Assembly: GCA_030544235.1 (NCBI GenBank)
Contig: CM060477.1
Coordinates: 10,085,934-10,149,933, forward strand
Source: Lepturacanthus savala
Taxonomy: Eukaryota > Chordata > Actinopteri > Scombriformes > Trichiuridae
DNA: 64,000 nt
Reading direction: 5' to 3'
Shown here: positions 26,359-38,625 of the stretch, piece by piece
How the letters are laid out: every line of letters begins with the position of its first letter
Position numbering within the stretch: position 1 is the stretch's first letter
The notes under the pieces: model-generated
The model's database searches: none
Told to the model about the DNA's origin: nothing
What the model saw: only the letters and a program-made list of their open reading frames with translations
Program-made: the position numbers and the translations under genes

Positions 26359-26695
26359 TCAGTCAGTCATTTTCTATACCTGCTTATTCCTCATTAGGGT
26401 CACATGGTCTGCTGGAGCCAATCCCAGCACGTTATGGCGAGAGGCAGGGATACACCCCAGATGGTTGTCAGCCAATCGTGGGGCACACACACCATTCACT
26501 CACACACTCACACCTACGGGCAATTTAGAGTCTCCAATTAACCTCAGCATGTTTTTGGACTGTGGGAGGAAGCCGGAGTACCCGGTGAAAACCCACGCAG
26601 ACACAGGGAGAACATGCAAACTCCACACAGAAAGGTCCCAGACCCAGGACCAAGGAGGTCTTGAACCTGCGACCTTCTTGGCAACAGCGCTAACC
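26359..26695 (-). mobile_element. tRNA-like SINE copy 3 (minus orientation, head truncated)
   Basis: The sequence matches the other copies from the (GACT)n tail (26359) to GCAACAGCGCTAACC. The outermost 20 or so bases of the head are missing, including part of the A-box region, and a 7-base deletion lies within the CTTGCTGTGAGGC block. No clear target duplication is visible. Confidence 0.85.
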
Positions 26696-26934
26696 GTGCA
26701 TATACTGTGTTGGACTGTGTAAAAAACCTGTGTCTAAAGAGGTAGGAAACCTCCAGTAGCTGCTGTGACACACACCGAGAGATTCTCAGCAGTCGTAGAA
26801 AAAAAAAATCAACCAACAAAGACAATGTCCTGGCTCATTTACAGGTTGTTTCACTGTGTGTATCTCACAGCAGCATTTGAAAATAAATGAGGTGCATTCA
26901 CAGAATCACACACAACAGGGGTTGGGGTCTTTTT

Positions 26935-27000
26935 GACGTACTTTAGTACCAAAGGTACCAAAGGTATTAAAGTTTAGCACCCAAGGTAGTAAAGTACGTC
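26935..27000. repeat. Palindromic sequence with 16-base arms
   Basis: GACGTACTTTAGTACC at 26935-26950 pairs with the reverse complement of 26985-27000 at 15 of 16 positions. Between them lie imperfect repeats of ACCAAAGGT. It is probably the core or an end of a small non-autonomous element. Transcribed, it would form a hairpin. Confidence 0.7.
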
Positions 27001-27419
27001 ACCACTGGTCCCGTTTTCAAAAAAAGTCAAATTTAGTTTCAGCTGAGCAGATGAGCAGTCGGGCCATTTCAAACAATAAAATGCGGATTTTGATTCATTC
27101 GGTGCCAGTGTCGATATTAAAACCAGCGTTGATGAGTTTCATCACAGTACAGTCATTATAATTTAGCTGACAGACAATGCCTTAGGGTTTAACTACCTCT
27201 TTAAGCTTTAGGATCAATGGTGAGTGCTGTGCAGAGAGTTGCATCATATTTACTTGACAAAATATTACAGGCAGATGCAAAACCTCCACCGTAGACTCCG
27301 CTGGTTTTACAACACACTACCTCCTAGTTAGGCCACCGTTTATTGCAAGAAATGTAAGCTTAGCCATTTTGTGAGGTTGTGAATCTATGTGTTTTGTGCG
27401 GCCATGACTCTCTCAATCA

Positions 27420-27785
27420 TCGGCTGTGCCTAATCTCTTCTCCTTTTCACTCAGGTTGACACACCTGCTGCAGATTCCAACTCATTTGCTCCACCTGCTC
27501 TATAAAAGCCAGCCTGTGCAGTGTCATGGAGGACAGAGCCAGAACCAGCAGCAGTGCTGCTCATGCTCTTTTCTTAGCCTTTTTGTTTCAGTCACTTTCA
27601 TTTGTTTGTCACTTTACTTTGACCCGGAGATGACCAGCAGTTCTAGTTTTCCTGTCAGTTTATAATTTTGGTTTCTTTTAGGGGAGGGGAGGACCAGCTT
27701 CGATGTCCCTATAGGGGGTGGAAGAACTATTTTTAGTTCACCTTTACCTGTTTTGGGGAAGGAAAAAAATAATAAAATCATATAA
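27420..27785 (+). mobile_element. Possible solo LTR or retroelement end
   Basis: A TATA-like CTATAAAAGCC (27499) is followed about 270 bases later by an AATAAAATCATATAA poly(A)-type signal (27768), with pyrimidine-rich text between. This promoter plus poly(A) arrangement is typical of LTRs. I could not find TG...CA ends or a target duplication. It might also be a LINE 3' region. Confidence 0.3.
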
Positions 27786-29601
27786 ACTTGTACTCTGATG
27801 TCCCTCCTTTATGTTGTGGTTTCCAGTTTGAGCCGTTATTCCTCTTTTTTTTTTCTATATAATGTTTGGAGACAGCAACACTATGCACTATATTTTGCCC
27901 TCAAAAAATAGTATAACGGAATAAAACAGTGCTCATGGCATGTTATTTTCTAGATTGTATAAATGCAAAACTTCCTGTTGTGCAACTCTGTATAGGTATG
28001 GCAGAAATTGCAGATTATCACAGTGTCTGCAATCTTTTTACTTTTATTTTACAATTAAGTGTCTACAGAGGAAGAGCAAATGTTAATTTAATGTGACATT
28101 TTTTCTTCCAAAAGTTCCATACCCACTACATACTGCTGTTCTAACTCATAGCCATCGTGCATTTTTGTGTGAAAGTTTTACCAAAGTAAATTTTCAAATG
28201 CAAAATGCAACCAAACCAGAATTTCTGAGGGGACATTTACCATCTTATTATCAGTTAGTGTCTGCAACATATCCTATAAATCGATTTATTTACTCCTTTC
28301 TTTTCATCTTTTTTTAAAATTCATCTGTTCTCTTCCCTTCTCCCCAATGTTTTTCCTTTCCAACGGGTCCATCCTTCAAGTGTGTTTCCTCCTCCTCTCC
28401 CATAGATAAGCTGAGTCACTTTGTGCCCATACATCACAGGCCCTGGACCAGAGCGGTCTACATGCAGGGAGGACACAGACAGTGCCTTGTCACATAGATG
28501 AGATGTCTGTCTGACAACACGTGGCCTGATAGACTCTTCCAAAGCCGGCAGCCACATGCTTCACTCATAACAATAAACATTTACCTCGCTTTAGAAGACG
28601 TATGCTCACATTTTTCAGACCCGAGGCGATTAAAGGGAGACGTATGAAGTGAGGGGAGACGGCAAAGGACAGGAGATGAACGTCTCACGACTAAAGAGGA
28701 GCAATAGAATGTGACACAATGAATCAAAATCAGATATCTGCTCCAAACCTCTCAAATTGGGCATATATTTAACAGATTAATGTAAAGAAATACTATTTCG
28801 AACAGAACTGAAAGTCAACTGGTGACGAAGATCATGTGACATAGCTGAAAGCACCAGAACAGCTATTAAATGGGCCTTGTGATGAGGCTGCTTTCTGTTA
28901 TTTCCAAGGCCGACGAGGAATTTTGACCCGCAGCGATTCACATGTGTTGTATCAGAATAAAAATCACAATTGTTTATGCCTACAGTGAAAACTAAAGCTC
29001 TGTAACACTGACATTAACATGGGCCGATCATATCATATTAATCAATCCATTAACCCAGTAGTTTTCCAAAGAATAAAGGGACAAGACAGAAAAGTTCATT
29101 TATTACACGAAATTATAAACATTTTTCCGTCTTCTTGGAAAATAATGTTTACTTTCACTTCTAAATGACCTTCAGATGTATTTGATATCAACATGTGTGT
29201 TTTTCAGGATGCCATAACCTGTGGTGAGAGGTCACATGGAGGCATTTTAAGGAGAAGCCGTAAAAGGGGAACGACCGAATTAGCCGGCAGATATTTTTCT
29301 TCTTCAACGTGCATCCCCTTACGAAATGGATTCGTGTTCCTCTTAATAAAACCGCAATGAACCAAACTGTTTTCCTTTCATCTTGATTTCCTATTTAGGG
29401 AGACTTATACGTGTATGTTTAGTTTAGCAGAACACGTGGTCGTGTTGTTGTAGCAACACTGATTCCTCTGTTGGCTTTATCCCAACGCAGCACAGGAAGT
29501 GCTTCTGTTTTATTATCAATAATTCATGCAGGTAAAAGTACAGCTTAACAAAATGCACATATTAAGTAAGTAGGGCTGTCAAAGATAATGCTGTCAATGA
29601 G
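27786..29601. other. Intergenic, nothing recognised
   Basis: No exon or transposon end could be supported here. Open frames are short and without similarity. Confidence 0.45.
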
Positions 29602-29689
29602 TTAACCCCTTAATGCCTATTGTTGCAAATCATACCGTTTGCTTCCCCCTTGCAGCCAAGACAGAATATACATTCTTCCACCAATGCTT

Positions 29690-29890
29690 GTTGAAAGTGG
29701 GTTTCAAAAGAAGAAACGTGGAGGTCCAGCTAAGGCTGTTCCAACACAGGAGATGCGTTCAGGTGCTGTGGGTCATTGGTCAGTGGTTGAAAGTGAGTAG
29801 CAGCACTGTATATCCCCAAAATGTAAAAACCAGACTGTCTTCAAATGCTCCAAGTGCAATGTTCATCTGTGCCTCAACAAGAAACACAAT
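29690..29890 (+). pseudogene. piggyBac transposase C-terminal fragment
   Basis: Translation from 29690 reads VESGFQKKKRGG, KAVPTQEMRS, GHWSVVESE, one in-frame stop, then PKCKNQTVFKCSKCNVHLC. The spaced CxxC and HLC cysteines match the zinc-ribbon at the C-terminus of piggyBac-type transposases. The catalytic domain is absent, and the stop confirms it is a relic. The annotated ATG frame from 29613 is in a different reading frame. Confidence 0.7.
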
Positions 29891-30049
29891 GTGAATCCCA
29901 TGACTAAGGGCCAAAGGGTCTAATTCGGCACTGGATGACTTTTCAAAGTGCAAAACAAGTGGCCACAGACTGTTTGTTTGACATCCCTGTTCTAGTTGGT
30001 CACTAGTTATAGTATAGTAGTTAGTATGCACTTATAGTTACTCAGTTAT

Positions 30050-30397
30050 CAGTCAGTCATTTTCTATACCTGCTTATTCCTCATTAGGGTCACATGGTCT
30101 GCTGGAGCCTATCCCAGTGCGTTATGGCGAGAGGCAGGGATACACCCCAGATGGTCGCCAGCCAATCGTGGGGCATACACACTCACACCTATGGGCAATT
30201 TAGAGTCTCCAATTAACCTCAGCATGTTTTTGGACTGTGGGAGGAAGCCGGAGTACCTGGTGAAAACCACACAGACACGGGGAGAACATGTAAACTCCAC
30301 ACAGAAAGGTCCCAGACCCAGGACCAAGGAGGTCTTGAACCTACGACCTTCTTGCTGTGAGGCAACAGCGCTAACCCCTGCGCCACCATGCCACCCC
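30050..30397 (-). mobile_element. tRNA-like SINE copy 4, within the piggyBac-like element
   Basis: A nearly complete copy in minus orientation. Perfect 13-base target duplications (GTTACTCAGTTAT) flank it at 30037-30049 and 30398-30410. This shows a clean retrotransposition into the older piggyBac-like element. Confidence 0.93.
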
Positions 30398-30586
30398 GTT
30401 ACTCAGTTATAGTGTAAATAATTGTTTGGCTCTAATAAAACATTTACGATTGGTTACCATTAATGCCTATTGTCGCTTATTTGCATCAAATTACCAATCT
30501 CTACTTAATTTAGCATCAGATTAAAAGCAAAAACACAAATAATGAATTTGTCTATACAATTGTAAATATATTCAGGCATCGAGGGC

Positions 30587-31870
30587 GATTTTTTTTTTAA
30601 ACACCACACATTTTCGTAAAATGCCATTAAGATAGGTTCTGATATGATGACAACTTGCTGCTTGTTAATTGTTGTTTCCACTAAAGTACACCTAGTCCTG
30701 AATGTCCTTTGCTAGTGAATGAGGCAGCTAAACAGACTTGCCCCCCCCCCCCGTGCCATCTCGCTTGCAGCAAACCGCAATATGCCCATAGTGTGCAAGA
30801 GAAACATTGAACGCAGCACGCTTTCAACAGCAATAGCTCCATGTGGCTAGAGTTTGCAGGCCAGTTAGCGTCGAGGAGGAGGAGGAGGAGGAGGAGGGTC
30901 AGCGTGAAATAATCCTGATCGACTGTGCTTGCATTTCCATGGAGAGGCACCGCCGCGTCCAAGAAACACAAACTGTATCACGACCAGCGGGCCTTGTCCT
31001 TTCCCACTGTTTCCTGTTAACTTTATTTATTGTTTGTTTTCTTTTACATATTTCCTGTTTTTATCCTAAAGCGCATTGGGATGTTTTCCGTGAGCCTTTA
31101 TTTTTCCCATGTGAGGTTGGACACAATTACATTGTGTGATTCGCTTTTGAAGCGAGGGATCCAGAGAGTGCTTTTTAATCAGTGCTGAAGCAATGGAACA
31201 TTCAGCTGCCAACGTGCCCATCTGTTACCTGTTGAGCTTGAGTTTGCCGTAAGTCATGATCCGAGCATATTTTTTATAAATCTAAATGATGGATCTGTGA
31301 AGGGTTTCTGACATTCGCTGTCATTCGTTTTATGTCGTTAATTGATTTCCGACGATATAAGCCACGTTTACATGAAGCAAGCACATCTCGTTCACACCCA
31401 TGTTGAATATAATCACTCGAAAAATGTCCTTTTACGCTTTGACAGATTAAAAATGTGTGAATAATTGGCGATTAATTTGCTATTAAAGTGGAAATAGGCC
31501 CATTTTTTTACTTTTCATGCTCATTACCATTCTTTATGTCCTCATGAAGTAATATGATTGCACAATTTACAATGGCTATAGAATAACGACACTATCGGTG
31601 TTTGGATCCGTTCCATATAAAGACTCCGTTTAAAGAGTAAATGAATGAACAAACCTTTTCTCCTAATGTAACGCCACACTCTTCACCCCAACAGCACTAG
31701 CCCCTGCTTTACTTCCTGTATTTGCTCGTGCGTTACTCCAACTCTGTTATCCCAGCCATCCCAGTCAAATTCAACATCAAATTGTGACGTAAAAGTGATA
31801 AAAGTCGCCTTGTTTCCACACTAACGATGGACGTTCATGCAATTTAAATATTTTGAATGGAAGCAAGCAA
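30587..31870. other. Between the two piggyBac-like elements; (GGA)n and C-run
   Basis: There is a C12 run near 30741 and a (GGA)n run at 30873-30897. A 98-residue plus-strand frame (30843-31139) runs through the GGA repeat and has no recognisable domain. Nothing else is identified. Confidence 0.4.
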
Positions 31871-32457
31871 ACCCCTTATTGCCGGTTGTCATGAATTCGT
31901 AACATACCGTTAGCATCCTCACTGCAGCTGAGATAGCATACGCATTCTTCATTCGGTCATTTTCTATACCTGCTTATTCCTCATTAGGGTCACATGGTCT
32001 GCTGGAGCCAATCCCAGCGTGTTACGGCGAGAGGCAGGGATACACCCCAGATGGTCGCCAGCCAATCGTGGGGCACACACACCATTCACTCACACACTCA
32101 CACCTATGGGCAATTTAGAGTCTCCAATTAACCTCAGCATGTTGTGGGAGGAAGCCGGAGTACCCGGTGAAAACCCACGCAGACACGGGGAGAACATGCA
32201 AACTCCACACAGAAAGGTCCCAGACCCAGGACCCAAGGAGGTCTTGAACCTGCGACCTTCTTGTTGTGAAGCAACAGCGCTAACCCCTGCGCCACCGTGT
32301 CGCCTGTTTATTGAAAGTGATTTGCCTATTGTTGCTAATTTACATCAAACCTATTTTATGGACAAATTAACAATCTCTACTTAATTTAGCATCAGATTGA
32401 AAGCAAAAACACAATTCGTTTTTTATACAATTGTAAATATATTCAGGTATCAAAGGG
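31871..32457 (+). mobile_element. piggyBac-like MITE, carrying a SINE
   Basis: The left end ACCCCTTATTGCC and the right end AGGTATCAAAGGG followed by TTAA (32458-32461) form the same inverted termini as the element at 29.6 kb. Both elements share ATCTCTACTTAATTTAGC and AGCAAAAACACAA-type text next to the right end. No transposase remains. SINE copy 5 sits inside. The left TTAA has mutated to GCAA. Confidence 0.65.
31955..32304 (-). mobile_element. tRNA-like SINE copy 5, within the piggyBac-like MITE
   Basis: A complete head (ending GCCACCGTGTCGCC on the plus strand) and body in minus orientation. An internal deletion of about 10 bases removes the TTTGGACTG block that the other copies have. 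No clear target duplication is visible. Confidence 0.88.
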
Positions 32458-32461
32458 TTAA

Positions 32462-34644
32462 TGCACATAACCCCGTAACTCAGGCTGTAGCATAAAGACT
32501 CATTAAATGAAATGAAGGTCTTCAGCTGGTTTACTCATTAATATTTCAGAGCGATTTTACTAATAGAGGAGTGGAGTGGTAATAGCCGGTATCAGTACTG
32601 CTGTGAACAATTTTCATTTAAAAGGATGATGCATGTTTGTGCTTGTTTCTCTACTACTGTATCATGACTTCTGTTTGTTTCACTCCGTCTGAGTCATGAT
32701 ATGCCGTCACAGCATTGAGACCAAGCTTATCACATTAGCGATGACATCATTCATTCTGCGTTCGTTCGTTTGAACTTAAAAGTTAAGGTCTCCGTTCCCC
32801 TTCCCCCAAAATGCTATTATCTTGAAAATGATATAATTATGTCATGGTGGGTAAAGCTCACACTTGTCCTGTGCTGTGTTTGTGTGCGCGCGCCTGATGA
32901 ATGGGTAAATATATCTTTTGAGGAAGTAGACGGTACCTCATCCTCTTAAAGGGGAAATAAAAAAAAAAAAAGAAAAGTTCTGGCATTTTCAATCTGGCCT
33001 TTGAGGTCGCAACATCCCTCTCTCGTCTCTCCTTTCATCTCCGCCGGGGTGCGCACCCTTTGTGCTTTCGGGAGGTGTTTTGGGTTATGGGTGTTTGCAG
33101 TCTGTCTTGTAGTGGGGAAATTACCCACGGTGACAAAAATGTCTTTGCAGGGGAAACGTCTGAAAGAGAAAGTCTACTCATCCCAGATGGAAACCTCGGC
33201 AAACACGGCCGGTGACGCAGGAGGGCTTCAGCGGGGGGTGGGGGGTGGGGGGCAGCGCTTCCCCCTTGTTTTTTAGACCGACGTTTACTCAGAGATGAGT
33301 AAATCTGGAAGGATCAATTGTTGGTGCTTTGTCATCTGGTGTGTCATGTCCAAGAAGAGGAGATTGGAACAATAACGAATTTATGCCGTGACATGGTGGC
33401 TCCCTGGTTATTGTCACCACTCAGGGGCCTTGTCTATAGCAGCGGTCCTCCCTGTGCCCAGACATTACACAGACGTGCGTGGGTGCGATTGTCTACATGT
33501 ATGTGACTGATTGTCTGTCTCCTCGTCGGTGATGGACTAGCGAACCGGCCAAAGTAAAGGTCTGGGGTATTCTCGAATATTGCCTGGCTCCTAACTGGCT
33601 GAACCTAGAAAGGAATAATAAAAATCCAAACGAACTAAAGTTTATGGGAACGTTTATGGAAACATTACAGGATGATGTCAAAGGGAAGTAAAAAACCCTC
33701 TTTCGGATGATTTATGCCCGCTGTCTGTTCCTAAAGCTCAAACAGATAGAAAAGAGTGCTTTTATGTTTTCTGCTCTCGCCACTTGGAACGAGAACTGAA
33801 AGTTAAAAAAAAAAAAAAAAAGTTGATACCCCGGTTCCATGGTAAATTATCGGTATTATGATCGTAGTTTATTACATTTATTATGATTCACCATTACATG
33901 GACTACTTAAGCATTCGCTATCGCCAGGTGTCCTTTGCAAAAAAGGGGTTCTCGGGTTACTGAAGAAAACAACTTTTTTAAAAGGACTGTCTGAATCGAA
34001 TATTGAAATGGCACCGTGTCAATGAGTGATTCATGTTTAGCAGAAACGCTTTCGTGGCCAACTTTAGAAGCGGCCTCGTGACGAAGGTCATGAAACGGTA
34101 GATTTTCGTGCATCGGCCATTGTGTGGCATTGTTCCTGCGTGCTCTGAGTGGGTCGCCCCGATCCGTGTGTGAAGATCAAACATGGAGACAGGTTCCTGT
34201 TGGCTCTCCTCGGTCATCAGTGGGGAGCGTTCAGCTTTAATTCAGCAGATCCAGGACAACACTGACAAAGAGATGAATGGAAAAGCGATGCTGTGCATTG
34301 CTCTTTTTTTTTTTTTTTTTTTTTCTCGGAGTCCAGCCGTCTCTGCCTGTGGGGCAGAAGAGACGTCACGCTGAGAAAGAGCATCCAGTTTTGATCTTTT
34401 TTTTTTTTCCTCAAAGCAGCCAATCAGAGAGGGGCGTAAAAAGAAGAGTGACAGAATGATGGAAGAGATATATCGTACCGTGACTGAGAGACAGAATAAG
34501 AGCTTTTCATTATGCTTTTTACCTGTGTATTAGTATGATGATAATAAAGTTGAGTTAAAGAGTAGAGAAGCATAGAGGGAAAGTTATAGGCAACTGTTTT
34601 ACATATCTGCATACGAGTTCCGCCGCTTATTTCAGCTGTTATCA
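32462..34644. other. Intergenic, no gene recognised
   Basis: Poly-A (33806-33824) and poly-T (34303-34324) tracts and a G-rich run near 33233-33252 are visible. Short open frames have no recognisable family. A SINE or LINE poly-A tail could explain the 33.8 kb run but no body is identifiable. Confidence 0.4.
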
Positions 34645-34970
34645 TTTAAAGGTGTAGTACGGGAGTTTTGTCTCCCTCTGCTGGAGCTGAAAAAGTAATT
34701 ACACAAAGCTGTATATGCAGCTGTAATGGATTACATGTTCATAGCGTCACACAACTCCTGTGAAATGTCTTGTTTCGTTGTCAGAATTCCGGCCAGCAGG
34801 GAGTGTCTCCCCACACACGAGATTAAAAACAAAAAAACTCAGTCTAGTGTGAAATACAGAGATTTACCTGCTGGTGATGGCCTTAATCAGCATTGGGAGA
34901 ATTCATTTGGCAAGGCCTTGAATGGATCTGACGTTCATTTATATGTAAAGGTTCTGCACTGCAGCTTTAA
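34645..34970. mobile_element. Two-copy MITE family, copy 1
   Basis: The termini are inverted: TTTAAAGGTGTAGTACGG on the left resembles TTAAAGCTGCAGTGCAG read inward from the right end. The body (CTCCCTCTGCTGG, AAGTAATTACACA, TTACCTGCTGGTGATGG, TTCATTTATATGTAAA) is shared with 54051-54368. No coding potential remains. Superfamily cannot be assigned with confidence. Confidence 0.65.
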
Positions 34971-36590
34971 GGCAATATGTCATATATAGAATGCGATTTA
35001 TAGGAAAGGGCCTGATTTTTAAAAAAATCTTTCATTCCTGTGCTTTGTCTGGCTGCCAAAGTTTCTTGGATGATTAAAAATCTCCTTTAATAGCATATTT
35101 TAAATAAAACCCACATCTTAGGGAAAATGCATTTTTGTTTGTCATGTATTATCAACATAAATGTGTCCTCTGTGTGTCCAGACACCCAAACTAGGAGAAA
35201 AGGCCGTCCTCTTTCCTTTTTTATGCTTCTCCATCTTTAAGTAAAGGTGTGTGCAAACACGCCGTTTAGATTTGCCTCCTTTTGTGACATCACTGAAAAA
35301 AATCTACTGAATCAAATTGTTTTGCTGTTGGCTGCAAGAACCAACAGTCTTTATGTCCTCCCATCATCTGAGATCAGTTCTATGAGGACTTGCAGGGCTT
35401 TTACATCTGACTGCTCTCTGAACAGGGGCCAGTGCAAAGCATGATTCACTTCGAAATACAGGGATGGATCAAGACCGTCTGTTTCCAACTTCAAACTTGG
35501 ACGTTATAAGGTTTCTGATGTTTTTTTTCCTGTGTGTGTGTGTTTACTTAGCAGGTTAGCCTGGTGTTAGAATAATGCGCGGAATGCTGAATCCCATTTA
35601 GCTCAGCTAGCTTCGCTACTACACAGAAGCCCCGTTCCGCTACGTGAGCGTCACTGGTATGTGCGATGCCTCTGTGATGTTATGTAAATGATAGACATGA
35701 CATGAAGGTAACGAGCAAGTGGAAAAAAAAAAAAAAAACGGTTGAATTGCAGGAATTCCTTTGCCTGGCTACGTTGTGTAACATTGATTAGCGCCCAGCG
35801 GCTAGTGCGCACGGTCAAGCTGAGGCTAACACAGCCGTTGTGATCCACAGATACACTTAGCATCGCTGTAGTGATGCTACTGCAGCTCTGTTGCAGTTCT
35901 GGTATGAATATGAATGCTGTCAACAGCCTCTGTTGTCTCAGTCTCTCCTGTTGCGGTCATATAGTCTCGCATTGTATCACGGCCGGAAAGCCACAGCCAG
36001 TTGTGGGGTGGGGAGCCGCCGCTCATTTGCATGGACACAGAAACGGCCCATTGAGAGCGGACTGAAGCCGAGGGTATAGAGGCATGCCAGAATCCATTAT
36101 GTATGTGGTGTTTTCAGCACCAAAAAACAAAGGCATGTTTTGGCGACCTCAGAGACATACTATATATTAACTTGTTGAAAATGACTGTAATATGTGACCT
36201 TTAACCTGTTGGTATTTTATTATTCAAATATGCATAAACGTAAACGAGCCGCAGAGATACACACACGCACACACAAACGCATACACACACCACATCAACC
36301 AAAGCTTGCATCCATACCACACAATCACTGTAATCATACTATCAAAGGGTGGAAAGGAGGGTATAGGCTTTACTTGTTAGAGCTTGAGATGTACTATTAC
36401 ATCTGTTATCCTGCTTTGATGAGACAGATCCCATACAAAAATCCCCCAGCCACAAACAGAACCAAAACATATTTCTGCTGGTTAGTTGGAGCCTGTGAAG
36501 TAACTAGTTAAATGTAGCTAGCCATGCCTAATGCATATTGATAAGGAAATGTATTTCTATGCATATACTGCACCAAATACACCATTGACT
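34971..36590. other. Intergenic, possible repeat end near 36180
   Basis: The text AATATGTGACCTTTAA at about 36190-36205 resembles the terminus of common fish hAT-like MITEs, but its partner end was not found. A poly-A run lies at 35723-35738. No gene is recognised. Confidence 0.35.
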
Positions 36591-36591
36591 T

Positions 36592-37829
<1,238 letters not shown>

Positions 37830-37965
37830 AATACGCTTATTTACTGAGATATGACTGTAATATCTGTCTGCTAGTGAGGAAACTGCAGCCAGGAAGTGAT
37901 TAGCTTTGCATAAAGACCAGAAGAGGTTAACTTGGAGTCTAGCTGCCGACTAGGCTACAACCAAC
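37830..37965 (+). repeat. Teleost dispersed repeat fragment
   Basis: The text GGAAACTGCAGCCAGGAAGTG, TTAGCTTTGCATAAAGACCAG and AGTCTAGC follows the layout of a widespread fish repeat recognised by AGCATAAAGACTGG. The termini are not defined. Confidence 0.4.
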
Positions 37966-38169
37966 AATCCATTCATTCAATAGACTGAAATGAATTAGCA
38001 TTAGCAAGTGAATTGTGAATTGAAGTTTGAAATTGAAGTTGAAAATTGCAACTTTTGTTTCAATGTTTTACTTTTCGTCATTGAATAAAATGTGGATTCC
38101 TTTTTTTTTAATCTAGTTTGCAAGTGGATCCACATATAACAATACCGACTGAATCAGCCATTTATATAT
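37966..38169. other. Intergenic, short GAATTG-rich stretch
   Basis: Imperfect GAATTG/GAAGTTG repeats occur at 38001-38046, possibly the tail of a retroelement. Nothing else is seen. Confidence 0.35.
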
Positions 38170-38625
38170 TCCTTGTTTTCAACGCATTTGTCATGTCTCG
38201 TCGTAAATGTTAAGTCATCGCTCCTGTTGTCTTGTCGTGCGCTTCCTGTTTTATTTTGAAATGACTCTTCCCTCTCGTTTCAGGCACCTTTGCTTCCTGC
38301 CCTCGTGTGTTTCCCGCCAGTGTGATTGCCTTCCCCTGCCCTGATTGTTTTCACCTGTGCCCTGTTACCTTGTGTCTATATATTGTCTGTGTCCTGTGCC
38401 AGTTCATCATGTCTCTTGTCATGAGACCCAGTGGCCAGCTCCATGCCTTTTCAGGTTTTGGGTTTTGTTCAAATTTAAGTCTTGTTTTGACAGATTTTAC
38501 TTTGTTCGAGTTACCGTCAGGGTTTCCTCGTAAGAGTGAATTTTTATAGTTTAGTTTAGTAGTGTTTTTTCCTCCGTGATTTTCGTTTTGTACATTTTCA
38601 ATAAAGACTTTCCCTTTTTGAAGGG
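38170..38625 (+). mobile_element. Retroelement end, LTR- or LINE-like
   Basis: A pyrimidine-rich segment with TTGTTTTCACCTGTGCCCTG, a TATA-like CTATATATTG (38370) and a TCAATAAAGACTTT signal (about 38600) resembles the 3' regions of fish retroelements. No coding domain is present. The open frames 38307-38549 are incidental. Confidence 0.4.

Larger units (their letters stand above)
29602..30586 (+). mobile_element. piggyBac-like element, decayed, carrying a SINE
   Basis: The left end is TTAACCCCTTAATGCCT, that is a TTAA target followed by a CCC-type terminus. The right end (TTCAGGCATCGAGGG, 30571-30585) is its diverged inverted partner; the right TTAA is mutated. A piggyBac transposase C-terminus lies at 29690-29890 and SINE copy 4 is inserted at 30050. 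The right flank (ACAATTGTAAATATATTCAGG and the text before it) is shared with the element at 31.9 kb. Confidence 0.65.
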
